This document shows positions 18,108-26,356 of a DNA stretch of 64,000 bases, in pieces; positions within the stretch are counted from its first letter, which is position 1; every line of letters begins with the position of its first letter. The notes beneath the pieces are model-generated. The model worked only from the letters and a program-made list of their open reading frames with translations, was not told the DNA's origin and did no database searches. Source of the stretch: CBDFLA01 sp965248915. GTDB taxonomy: Bacteria; Pseudomonadota; Alphaproteobacteria; M2410. The translations under genes and the position numbers were made by a program. The stretch lies in contig OZ252216.1 in assembly GCA_965248915.1 (NCBI GenBank), positions 806,001 to 870,000 of the forward strand. The letters are read 5' to 3'.

Positions 18108-18554
18108 ATGAAATCACCTTTACTTGTTGCATTACTGGGCACGGTTGCCATCGGGATGACGGCGCCAGCCGTCGCCGGGGATCGCCGCGGTGATCGCGCG
18201 GAGCGCCATTGGGAAGAAATGGACAAAGATGGTGACGGTACCGTTACGCAAGCCGAAGCCAGGGCGGCCGCCGATGAGCGGTTCGAACGTGCCGACGTGA
18301 ACAACGACGGTAAGCTTACGAAAGATGAAGCGGAAGACTCACGCAAGCTGCGTCGCGCTGAGCGTCGCCAAGAGCGCTTCTCAAAAATGGACAAGAATGG
18401 TGATGGAAAGATCGCCGAAGATGAATTTGAGGGACGTAAATCCAAACACTTCTCAAAGATTGATGCCAACGAAGATGGCTTCTTAACCAAGGAAGAAATG
18501 GAGCAGCATCATGCTAAGAAGAAGGGTCATCGATGGCATCGCGGGGACGAGTAG
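18108..18554 (+). CDS. Exported EF-hand calcium-binding protein
   Basis: 148 residues from the ATG at 18108, where a signal peptide begins (cleavage near AVAG, residue 24). An upstream in-frame extension to 18003 lacks support. Four canonical EF-hand loops are visible at 39-50 (DKDGDGTVTQAE), 63-74 (DVNNDGKLTKDE), 95-106 (DKNGDGKIAEDE) and 119-130 (DANEDGFLTKEE). The tail is rich in His and Lys and may also bind metal. It should be a periplasmic or secreted calcium sensor or buffer. It lies just before an ECF sigma operon containing a metal sensor and may be one of its targets. Confidence 0.9.
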   Translation: MKSPLLVALLGTVAIGMTAPAVAGDRRGDRAERHWEEMDKDGDGTVTQAEARAAADERFERADVNNDGKLTKDEAEDSRKLRRAERRQERFSKMDKNGDGKIAEDEFEGRKSKHFSKIDANEDGFLTKEEMEQHHAKKKGHRWHRGDE

Positions 18555-18656
18555 TCCCGCGTCTTAAAGCATGACAAGAGTTGGTCGTGGGTCGCCCGGC
18601 CGACAAAAACTAAACGAACTCCAGAAGTCATATTTGGTAATTGTAGGGGACGCTGA

Positions 18657-19265
18657 TTGGCCATGGGCTTGACCAAGCCGTCGAGAAGCCAAGATGCGCG
18701 GGAGCCGATCGACGATCCCGATGCACTCCTTGTCACGCGTATTGGCCAAGGTGATCAGGAAGCGGCGCGTGCGCTTGTTGATCGACATCTAAATAAGATC
18801 GTCGCCGTCGCATTTCGCATGATGGACAGCCAGCAAGAAGCTGAAGATGTTGCTCAAGAGGTGTTCATAAAGGTCTGGTGTAACGCCAAGCGCTGGGAGT
18901 TTGGAAAGGCCAAGTTTTCCTCATGGATTCATCGGGTCACTTTGAACGAGTGCTATGATCGATTGAGAAAGAGGACGGAAATTCCGACGGACAAGATACC
19001 TGAGACGAGTGATCCGTCCCCTGACGCCCTAAATCAGCTGGGCCAGCGTGAGACATCGCAGATCGTGCGTAAGGCAGTAGCAAGCCTTCCGGAACGTCAA
19101 AGAGCTGCCCTTACGCTCTGTCACTTTGAAGGGCATTCGAACATTGAGACGGCAGAGGTCATGGAGATCAGTATCGAAGCAGTTGAGTCGTTACTTTCGC
19201 GAGGGCGTCGAAATCTTCGCGAGAAACTATCGAGCATTCGCTCTGAGCTCGTTAGTAGTGAATAG
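18657..19265 (+). CDS. ECF-type RNA polymerase sigma factor
   Basis: 202 residues with only sigma regions 2 and 4. Region 2 includes AEDVAQEVFIKVW and region 4 includes LPERQRAALTLCHFEGHSNIETAEVM with the helix-turn-helix. The TTG start at 18657 is preferred because AGGGGA lies 6-7 bases upstream; ATG at 18663 is the alternative. Directly downstream are a single-TM protein that looks like its anti-sigma factor and a periplasmic metal-sensor-like protein. This matches the CnrH-CnrY-CnrX logic for metal or envelope signals, so the sigma factor is probably held at the membrane until the periplasmic partner senses its cue. Confidence 0.93.
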   Translation: MAMGLTKPSRSQDAREPIDDPDALLVTRIGQGDQEAARALVDRHLNKIVAVAFRMMDSQQEAEDVAQEVFIKVWCNAKRWEFGKAKFSSWIHRVTLNECYDRLRKRTEIPTDKIPETSDPSPDALNQLGQRETSQIVRKAVASLPERQRAALTLCHFEGHSNIETAEVMEISIEAVESLLSRGRRNLREKLSSIRSELVSSE

Positions 19266-19275
19266 TTGAAGTGAA

Positions 19276-19821
19276 ATGGAGAAATCGAGGTCTATCATGG
19301 CGGGGATGACAATTGAGAGACTGGAACAAATGATCAGTGAGCGGGGGGGGGACCTCTCGCTCTGGCAAGAGAGTGATCGACGTGAAGTGGAACGTTTCAT
19401 GCGTGAAAGCCAGGATGCAAAGAATCTTGTCGATGAGATGGGCGCGATTGAAATCGCGTTGGCATCGATTGTTGCGCCTGAGGCATCGCACGATTTGAAA
19501 TCAAAGATACTGGCCGACGCAAGCGAGCTCTTGGCGCCGCCGTCGGTGGTCAATATGTCGGCGAACTCTAGTGAAGACCAAGTATCACTATCCTTGATTG
19601 AAGCTGTTTGGTCATCATTCGCCGACCTTTTGGCTCCATGGGCTCGGCAAGTTGCCGCCATGCTGGTTGTAGCGCTCGTAGGAGGGGTCGTTGCTGGGGC
19701 ATGGGTGTCAGCGCCATCGGTAGATCACGAGACGCTAGTGGCCGCCTATGGAGCAGATATTGACTATTGGATGACGGAGCTTGACCCAGCAGGAATGCAA
19801 GTTGATGGAGGCGAAACATGA
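19276..19821 (+). CDS. Membrane anti-sigma factor
   Basis: 181 residues. A charged cytosolic N-terminal half (about 1-120) is followed by one TM helix (about 126-144) and a short periplasmic tail. This topology, and the place between an ECF sigma gene and a CnrX-like gene, mark it as the anti-sigma factor. A zinc-binding ZAS motif is not evident. The start is ATG 19276, with ATG 19297 an alternative that has a GAGGT upstream. The stop overlaps the next gene by 4 bp (ATGA), showing translational coupling. The periplasmic tail SVDHETLVAAYGADIDYWMTELDPAG could contact the sensor. Confidence 0.82.
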   Translation: MEKSRSIMAGMTIERLEQMISERGGDLSLWQESDRREVERFMRESQDAKNLVDEMGAIEIALASIVAPEASHDLKSKILADASELLAPPSVVNMSANSSEDQVSLSLIEAVWSSFADLLAPWARQVAAMLVVALVGGVVAGAWVSAPSVDHETLVAAYGADIDYWMTELDPAGMQVDGGET

Positions 19822-20396
19822 GTGACCAATCGAAAAAGGGTCGAAGCATCCTGTTTGTTGCGTCCCTTGTGATCAATCTCTTTCTCATTGGTCTCATCGT
19901 TGGTGTTGTGGGCGTAGGGCGCAATATGCACGGGAATTTTGACGGCGCACGTGGCGCGCGTCCGCCTAAAGCCTTTGTGAGCCCTAGGCACCTCATCCAT
20001 GAAGCGCCAGTGGAAGCGCGTCGGCAGATGTTCAAAATCCTTCGCGAGAATTGGGATGATGTCCGCCCACAATTGGAGAGCGTTCATGCAGAGCGCGAGA
20101 AGATATATAAAATTATGGGGGCAGAGGAGCTGGACACAGCCGCATTGCAGGAAGCCATCTCACGCCTCGCAGAGGCTGAAAAGCAAGCACACCTGGTTTC
20201 GAGTGAAACCATCATACAAATGCTCCAGCTACTTCCGGCTGAGGATCGCCAATCTGTCATAGATGCGTTGGTTCGCCATGAACGAGGACGCCATGACCGT
20301 CGCCACAAACGTGGAGACAGGTTCGATCGACCTTTTGAACGAAATATGGAAGATGTCTCAGGCGAGCCCGAATCCAATGTGAAAGAGAGCGACTAA
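19818..20396 (+). CDS. Periplasmic heavy-metal sensor-like protein (CnrX/CpxP type)
   Basis: 192 residues. The N-terminal TM anchor is at about 11-31. A helical periplasmic domain of the Metal_resist/CnrX kind follows, rich in Arg and Glu, with EARRQMFKILRENWDDVRPQLE and a His-rich C-terminal tail (HERGRHDRRHKRGD). Such proteins bind Ni, Co, Zn or damaged envelope proteins and release the anti-sigma factor. It is the third gene of the sigma operon. Its stop codon overlaps the stop of the convergent kinase gene (CTAA at 20393-20396), leaving no room for a terminator between them. Confidence 0.82.
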   Translation: MSDQSKKGRSILFVASLVINLFLIGLIVGVVGVGRNMHGNFDGARGARPPKAFVSPRHLIHEAPVEARRQMFKILRENWDDVRPQLESVHAEREKIYKIMGAEELDTAALQEAISRLAEAEKQAHLVSSETIIQMLQLLPAEDRQSVIDALVRHERGRHDRRHKRGDRFDRPFERNMEDVSGEPESNVKESD

Positions 20397-22966
20397 GCTC
20401 GTTGCTCTTCGATCACCCGTTCGCGTCGCGGTAGAGTGACATGAACGGACGTTCCTCGGCCAAGTTCACTCTCGATGTGAAATTCTCCGCCATGCATTTC
20501 GACGAGTGACTTGCTAATCGCCAAACCAAGGCCGGACCCCGTGTGCCGTTTCGCGTGACTGCTTTCAAATTGCATAAACGGTTGGCCAATTCTTCGGATG
20601 TCCGAGGCGGAGATGCCAATCCCGGTGTCACTCACGCACAGCGTAACCGAGTTCAAATCAGCGGTACCTGTAAGCCTGACATCGCCGCCAGCCGGTGTGA
20701 ATTTGATAGCGTTTGATATGAGGTTAAGGAGGATTTGCTTGGCCGCCTGTTTGTCGGCGAACACAGGCGGCAATCCTTCAACATCAATCTCTAAGTTGAG
20801 GTCACCCTTCTTGATCCGGTCGTCACTAATTCTCAGACAGTCATCAGAAATCTTCGCCAGATCCAAGATTTGTGGATCCATATCATAATCGCCCGTCTCA
20901 ATACGCGACATATCAAGAATGTCATTGATCATATCGAGAAGATGGCGACCGCTGTTCAAAATATCAGACGCATACCCTCTGTATCTGGTGTCGCCAAGAT
21001 CGCCGAATAATTCTGTATCCATGATCTCAGAAAAACCAATGATCGCATTGAGCGGCGTGCGCAATTCATGGCTCATATTTGCCAAAAACTCTGTTTTGGT
21101 GCGGCTGGCTTCTTCGGCACGGCGTTTTTCCTCTGCGAAGCCTTGCGCCAATACCGACAATTGTGATCGGGAGCGCTCCAAATCGGTGATCGTATCATTC
21201 AGCGCAAATTTGTTCTTCTCCAAGTCCTCGTTCTTCTGTTTGAGGTCTGAGATGTCGCGGCCAATGCTAACCACACCTCCGCTGCCGGTTTGGTAAGATC
21301 TAACCTGCATCCAAGCATCATTTGGAAGTTCAATTTCCAAGTCCTGATGAACGGCCTTCCACGCAGCATCTGCATCGAACGGTTTGATTTCACCGTAAAT
21401 TGAATTGCAAACCAAGAGATGTTGGTTGCGATCCCAAAGAACGAACGCGTCTGAAATACTCTCAATGGCATCCCGAAGTCTGGTCTTGGCTTGGTGCGCG
21501 CGAGCTTCAGCGAAGAGTTCGTCTGAAATGTCGATGATGATCCCGACAAAGTGACGCCGTTCTGGCTGTTCTTCGACGGGCGTTTCGGGGGAATGAGCAG
21601 TCTTAACCTGACCCTTTGCCCGCATCCAAATGAAATGGCCATCGGCGTGCTTTAAGCGAAACTTCGTATCGAACTCTTTCTGACCATTGCGCATTCCCTT
21701 TTCAACCCGCCGCAAATACTTGCGATCGCTGGGGTGAATAAGAGTGAGGGCGTGATCGAATGAAAGGCGCGCAGCGCTTGGCTCATAACCAAGCAGCTGC
21801 ATGACCGTGCCGGACCAAAACATCTGTCCAGATTCCAGGTCCCAATCCCAAATACCGCATTTGGCGCTTGAAGCCGCGAGTTCGAAGAGACGGTCGCTTT
21901 GTTCTAACAGGGCATTGGCGCGCTTTGTTTCTTTGAACTGGCGCGTAAGGAATGAGGCAAATGCCAAGGCAAACAAGACGGCAATGACCGCAAACCCTCC
22001 AAACAGGATCCAAGACTCACGCCAGTTAGCCAAAAACTGATTTATCGGGACAGCGATGACGATTTCAAATTGGCCATCCATCAACGGCTGACGCGAATAG
22101 AAGATCCGCGTGGACCGCGCGTCGAGATAGCCATTGTTGTCCTGACCAACGTCGCCTGAGGGCAGCGCCTCCAGAACGTCTTCATAGAGAAGTCTTTGTT
22201 GAACATTGCGGTAGGCTGGATAAACGGCGGAAACATTTCCGTCCTGATGCCTAAGAGAAATAAACCCCCGCGATCCTACAGCGGCATTCACACCGGTTCC
22301 CGCCAATCCTTCCGCCAAAACGGCTTGATCGACCAGAGCGATCGCCACTTGATCTTTTCCATTGGCAGCCACCGGCAACCCTTTGGCAAAGCTGAAAAAT
22401 CCTCGTCCAGAAAGTCGGCTTGGACCGGTGTACAGAGGGACTTTCGAAGGGTTCCGCCAATGAGCCGCTAAAGCGATATTGAAGGCGCGGGTTTCGCTGA
22501 TATTCAGTCCGCGCCCACGATAATTGAGGATGTTTCCAAACCGATCAGCGATCAAAATACGATGTATGGCCGGGTTTGCTTGTTCTGCTTGATCGACAAA
22601 CGACATCAAACTTGCGGTGTTCATCCAAATCGCCGACTTGTCGATGAGCTCAAGCGTTCCCTCAATCCCTTTCAACGTCGTTTGAGTTTCGCGCGCCATC
22701 AAAGTGGCGACACCATCAACTTGATTTTCACCAAGATAGATGTCGTCTTTGTAGTCGCTGTAGAGCTTGGTTCCAAGCAATCCAAAGAAGCTCAAAAGAA
22801 ACAAGGTCGTAATGAAGAGTGTAAACCGAGTTATGTTGGACCCAAGGAAGTCCCAATTGCCATTTGGTCTTGATATGGAAGGCAGTCGACTGCGAATGCG
22901 ATCAAGGTTTGGAATCGAAAGGCGCGATCCAACCAAGCTGAATCTGTCGAGCGATATTTTCGCCAT
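20393..22966 (-). CDS. PleC/DivJ-like sensor histidine kinase with Cache-like and PAS domains
   Basis: 857 residues. TM1 (about 47-66) and TM2 (about 318-341) enclose a periplasmic Cache-like sensor of about 250 residues. Two PAS domains (about 355-480 and 495-575) and a coiled coil come next. The HisKA domain has His633 in SHELRTPLNAIIGFSE and the HATPase domain has NLISNAIKFTPAGG and GSGLGLAI. The H-box region, including TELFGDLG and INDILDMSRIETG, closely follows the PleC/DivJ/PdhS group, whose partners are DivK and PleD; both are encoded at 54.8-56.6 kb. No receiver domain is present. The ORF ends inside the stop codon of the convergent gene. Confidence 0.9.
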   Translation of the reverse strand: MAKISLDRFSLVGSRLSIPNLDRIRSRLPSISRPNGNWDFLGSNITRFTLFITTLFLLSFFGLLGTKLYSDYKDDIYLGENQVDGVATLMARETQTTLKGIEGTLELIDKSAIWMNTASLMSFVDQAEQANPAIHRILIADRFGNILNYRGRGLNISETRAFNIALAAHWRNPSKVPLYTGPSRLSGRGFFSFAKGLPVAANGKDQVAIALVDQAVLAEGLAGTGVNAAVGSRGFISLRHQDGNVSAVYPAYRNVQQRLLYEDVLEALPSGDVGQDNNGYLDARSTRIFYSRQPLMDGQFEIVIAVPINQFLANWRESWILFGGFAVIAVLFALAFASFLTRQFKETKRANALLEQSDRLFELAASSAKCGIWDWDLESGQMFWSGTVMQLLGYEPSAARLSFDHALTLIHPSDRKYLRRVEKGMRNGQKEFDTKFRLKHADGHFIWMRAKGQVKTAHSPETPVEEQPERRHFVGIIIDISDELFAEARAHQAKTRLRDAIESISDAFVLWDRNQHLLVCNSIYGEIKPFDADAAWKAVHQDLEIELPNDAWMQVRSYQTGSGGVVSIGRDISDLKQKNEDLEKNKFALNDTITDLERSRSQLSVLAQGFAEEKRRAEEASRTKTEFLANMSHELRTPLNAIIGFSEIMDTELFGDLGDTRYRGYASDILNSGRHLLDMINDILDMSRIETGDYDMDPQILDLAKISDDCLRISDDRIKKGDLNLEIDVEGLPPVFADKQAAKQILLNLISNAIKFTPAGGDVRLTGTADLNSVTLCVSDTGIGISASDIRRIGQPFMQFESSHAKRHTGSGLGLAISKSLVEMHGGEFHIESELGRGTSVHVTLPRRERVIEEQRA

Positions 22967-23236
22967 TTGCCGATAGCCCCTTGGTCTCTCTCAATGGGGT
23001 CGAGAGTCGACCTCGATTACATTGACCGTCATGATTCGTCAGTTGGAAAAGGTTACTCATACGTTAACCGCTTTGTCACCAACGGAATGGCTGATTCGCT
23101 TGATTTTTCTACCCATTGAATCCGAAAAATGAGTGTTTTGACTCGTTAAAGGATCATCGCCACTGAGCGACTCGTAACCGTTGCAGAAATCACAACATCG
23201 GTTGAGTTCGAGACGCGTGATTCGGATCCGAAAATC

Positions 23237-24553
23237 TTACTCGTTCAAAAGCTCCAGAGCGGTCAATGTCATGGCTTCAACGCCGGTCTGGATTGTGGTC
23301 TCCGGAACCGGGGCGTAAACGGAAGAGTGTAGGGAAGGAAGAGGGGTGCCATTTTTCTTGGCCGCTTTTATCTTCTTCGGATCGACCGACCCAAGTCGCA
23401 TCATCAGGCTCGGGATGCGCGGGTCGGTCCGGCCATAGCGCGCGAAGTCCTCACCGCCCATGACCGGACTGACTTCGACGATACGCTCGTCTCCTAGATT
23501 CTCTTTGAGCATGTCGGTCACGCGTGCTGTCAGATCTGGGTCATTGTAGAGCGAAGGTGTGAACTCCTTTTTGGTCGTTACCGTCGGCATCAAGTCTTTC
23601 GGCATTCCAAACGCCTCAGCTTGACCCTTGGTGATGCGTTCAATACCTGCCAAAAGATGAGCCCTGGTCTCGTCGGAATAGGACCGCACAGTGAGTTGCA
23701 AGTCCACTTGGTCGGATATGACGTTGTGTTTGGCTCCACCATGGAAGGACCCAACGGTGACGACACCGGATTCAAGTGGTGAAATTTCCCGTGACACCAA
23801 AGTTTGGAGAGCCAGCACGATCTGCGAAGCCAATACGACCGGGTCTTTGGTTGTGTGTGGATAGGCACCGTGCCCCCCAATGCCCCGGATCTTGATGTCG
23901 ACGGAGTCCACATTGGCCATCGCAAAGCCAGAGGTGTAGCCAATTGCGCCAGTCTGTAAAGTCGGCGAGACATGAAACGCGACATTGGCATCGGGCCGCA
24001 GAAACCGTTTGAAGAGACCATCATCAAGCATCATCCGAGCACCAGCCCCACGTTCCTCAGCAGGTTGCCCAATCATCACCAATGTTCCAGACCATTGATC
24101 TTTCATGGCAACCAGTTTGCGGGCCGTGCCAACCCAAACCGTCATATGCATATCGTGCCCGCAGGCGTGCATCACGCTGACCTCTTGGCCGGTTTGTTCA
24201 ACGCTGGTGACCGTTGATGCATAATGGAGGCCCGTCATTTCATTGACCGGCAGTGCGTCCATGTCCGCTCGGATCATAAGGGTCGGGCCATCGCCGTTCT
24301 CCAGAACCGCCACAAGACCGGTTCCGCCGACGCCCTCCGTCACCACAAAGCCTAAGGAGGACATTTCCGATGCAAGGCGTGCTGCCGTCTCGGTTTCTTT
24401 GAAGGAGAGTTCAGGGTGACTGTGCAGATATCTATATAGATCAAAGAGATACGGCAGATCATTGTCTGTCGCGTTTGTGTTTTCTGCAGACCAGGCTTGC
24501 CCGCTTAAGGAGAGGAGTGCGACGCTCAGAAGTGCGAAACAAGTCTTGATCAT
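23237..24553 (-). CDS. Exported M20-family amidohydrolase/peptidase
   Basis: 438 residues with a signal peptide (cleavage near QAWSAE, residue 23). Typical M20D features are present: HSHPELSFKE, the metal ligands in HACGHDMHM, the glutamate pair in PAEERGAGA and a C-terminal GGEDFARYG. Relatives hydrolyse hippurate, N-acyl amino acids or indole-3-acetyl conjugates using two zinc or manganese ions. Export to the periplasm is less usual and suggests scavenging of N-acyl amino acids. It is divergent from the MarR gene, with about 106 bp between the starts. The 270 bp downstream, before the kinase start, hold no visible gene. Confidence 0.9.
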   Translation of the reverse strand: MIKTCFALLSVALLSLSGQAWSAENTNATDNDLPYLFDLYRYLHSHPELSFKETETAARLASEMSSLGFVVTEGVGGTGLVAVLENGDGPTLMIRADMDALPVNEMTGLHYASTVTSVEQTGQEVSVMHACGHDMHMTVWVGTARKLVAMKDQWSGTLVMIGQPAEERGAGARMMLDDGLFKRFLRPDANVAFHVSPTLQTGAIGYTSGFAMANVDSVDIKIRGIGGHGAYPHTTKDPVVLASQIVLALQTLVSREISPLESGVVTVGSFHGGAKHNVISDQVDLQLTVRSYSDETRAHLLAGIERITKGQAEAFGMPKDLMPTVTTKKEFTPSLYNDPDLTARVTDMLKENLGDERIVEVSPVMGGEDFARYGRTDPRIPSLMMRLGSVDPKKIKAAKKNGTPLPSLHSSVYAPVPETTIQTGVEAMTLTALELLNE

Positions 24554-24659
24554 GGGAGAAAATCCATCTTCAAATTTGCAGGTACAAAAGACCTAGACCC
24601 ATCCCCCCGGCCATGTCTATAGTCGGGCACAATAATAACCCCGGTTGCTAATTCACGGG

Positions 24660-25154
24660 ATGAATATGGGTGCAATGGTAAGCCACGATACGGAGGAGGA
24701 TATTCTCCTAGAGGCCACGCTTGGCTGGCTCTTTCAAGACGTCCACAGTCTGATGACACGCTCTTTCGACCGAAGATTAGAGAGTGTTGGCTTGACGCGT
24801 TCGCAGTGGCGCGTGCTTTCGCCGTTGCTTCGCGAAGATGGCATCACCCAGACAACCCTTGCCGACATTGTTGAAATTGAAAAGGCCCCTTTGGGCCGAA
24901 CACTGGATCGGTTGGAAGACACAGGGTGGATCCGCCGCGAACGCGATCCAGATGATCGCCGAGCAAGGCGGGTTTTTCTGACAAAAAAGGTCAACCCAAT
25001 TGTCACCGATGTGAGCGATGTTGTCCGATCACTCTTCGGAGACGCGCTCAAAGGCTTCAAGACCAAAGACGTTGAGACGCTCATGCGGCATCTTATGACG
25101 ATCAAATCAAACATTGCGGCGGTCGAAGATGTGCACCGCGATGACGACCATTAA
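24660..25154 (+). CDS. MarR-family transcriptional regulator
   Basis: 164 residues from the ATG at 24660; ATG at 24666 and 24675 and TTG at 24645 are in frame and the start is uncertain because no strong ribosome site is seen. The winged-helix core is clear: SQWRVLSPLLREDGITQTTLADIVEIEKAPLGRTLDRLE and the wing residues RERDPDDRRARRVFLT. MarR proteins act as dimers that usually repress adjacent genes until a small ligand binds. Two acyl-CoA dehydrogenase genes follow, 41 bp downstream on the same strand, and are the likely targets, possibly with an acyl-CoA as ligand. Confidence 0.9.
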   Translation: MNMGAMVSHDTEEDILLEATLGWLFQDVHSLMTRSFDRRLESVGLTRSQWRVLSPLLREDGITQTTLADIVEIEKAPLGRTLDRLEDTGWIRRERDPDDRRARRVFLTKKVNPIVTDVSDVVRSLFGDALKGFKTKDVETLMRHLMTIKSNIAAVEDVHRDDDH

Positions 25155-25195
25155 ACAATAAGAAAAGACTCTGTTGAGAGGAAAGGACCAGCGTA

Positions 25196-26323
25196 ATGAA
25201 TTTTGATTTTTCCGAGGACCAAAAGTTCTTGAAGGAGCAAGCCAACAAATTCCTAACGGAAAAGTGCCCGGTCGAGGTCAACCGACGCGTACTAGAAGGG
25301 GATGACCTCTGTGATCGCGACCTTTGGAAGTTGATCGTCGAAATGGGGTGGACCGGAACTGCGATCCCTGAGAACTATGGTGGCTTGGGGCTCGGATATC
25401 TTGAGCTCTGTGTGATTGCTGAGGAAATGGGTCGCGCTATTGCACCTGTCCCTTTTTCGTCTTCCGTATATCTTGCGACCGAAGCCCTGCTGGTCGCTGG
25501 GTCCGAAGAGCAGAAACAAAAGTACCTGCCAAAACTCGCAAGCGGTGAGTTAATCGGCACGCTCGCCATGTCTGAAGGGGCAAAGCCAGCTAATCCCAAA
25601 ACAATCGAAGTGACTTTTGATGGTGCGAAGCTTTCTGGCACAAAACTGCCGGTTCCGGATGGCGATATCGCTGATTTCGCTGTTGTTGTTGCGAGCACGG
25701 CTGAAGGGACTTCTGACAACACCATCGGCTTGGCCATTGTTGACCTAAACGGTGAGGGCGTTTCAAAGGAAACAGTAAAGACCCTCGACCCGTCGAGATC
25801 ACAGGCCCGCATAACATTTGATGGCGCACCGGCGGAAGCAATTGGGCCTGAGAACGAAGGCTGGACCTTGACCCGCCGAATTCTCGACCGCGCCGCGGTC
25901 TTGATGGCCTTCGAACAAGTGGGCGGCGCGGACCGTTGTCTCGAGATCGCCCGCGACTATGCCATCGAGCGCCATGCCTTTGGTCGTCAGATTGGGTCTT
26001 ATCAAGCGCTCAAACACAAGATGGCAGACATGTACATTGCCAACGTACTAGCGCGCTCCAACAGCTACTATGGTGCTTGGGCTCTATCGACAGATGCGCC
26101 TGAATTGGCATTGGCAGCTTCAACAGCGCGGGTCAGTGCAACAGAGGCCTTTCATCAGTCCTCCAAAGAAATGATCCAGATCCATGGCGGTATGGGGTTC
26201 ACCTGGGAAGTGGATTGTCATCTCTTTTACAGGCGGTCAAAGAATTTGGCTTTGGCTCTTGGTGGTGCCCACGCATGGAAGGACCGTTTGGTCAGCCAAC
26301 TTGAAATGCGCAACGCAGCATAG
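25196..26323 (+). CDS. Acyl-CoA dehydrogenase (short-form subunit of a pair)
   Basis: 375 residues. The N-terminal helical domain (MNFDFSEDQKFLKEQANKFL), beta-barrel middle domain and C-terminal helical domain are those of acyl-CoA dehydrogenases. IQIHGGMGFTWE near the end is the FAD/substrate signature. An AGGAAAGGA ribosome site precedes the ATG. It oxidises an acyl-CoA at the alpha-beta bond and passes electrons to ETF. The middle domain is shorter than normal around TLAMSEGAKPANPKTIEV, as in the smaller partner of two-gene ACAD complexes used for sterol or branched-acid breakdown. The next ACAD gene follows after 33 bp. Confidence 0.92.
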   Translation: MNFDFSEDQKFLKEQANKFLTEKCPVEVNRRVLEGDDLCDRDLWKLIVEMGWTGTAIPENYGGLGLGYLELCVIAEEMGRAIAPVPFSSSVYLATEALLVAGSEEQKQKYLPKLASGELIGTLAMSEGAKPANPKTIEVTFDGAKLSGTKLPVPDGDIADFAVVVASTAEGTSDNTIGLAIVDLNGEGVSKETVKTLDPSRSQARITFDGAPAEAIGPENEGWTLTRRILDRAAVLMAFEQVGGADRCLEIARDYAIERHAFGRQIGSYQALKHKMADMYIANVLARSNSYYGAWALSTDAPELALAASTARVSATEAFHQSSKEMIQIHGGMGFTWEVDCHLFYRRSKNLALALGGAHAWKDRLVSQLEMRNAA

Positions 26324-26356
26324 CTACAAACAATAAGAAAAAGAGGAAACGAAATC

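Noticed and set aside
18535..18575. GC hairpin after the EF-hand gene as a terminator
   Set aside because: The arms GCGGGGAC and GTCCCGC pair imperfectly and no T-run follows.
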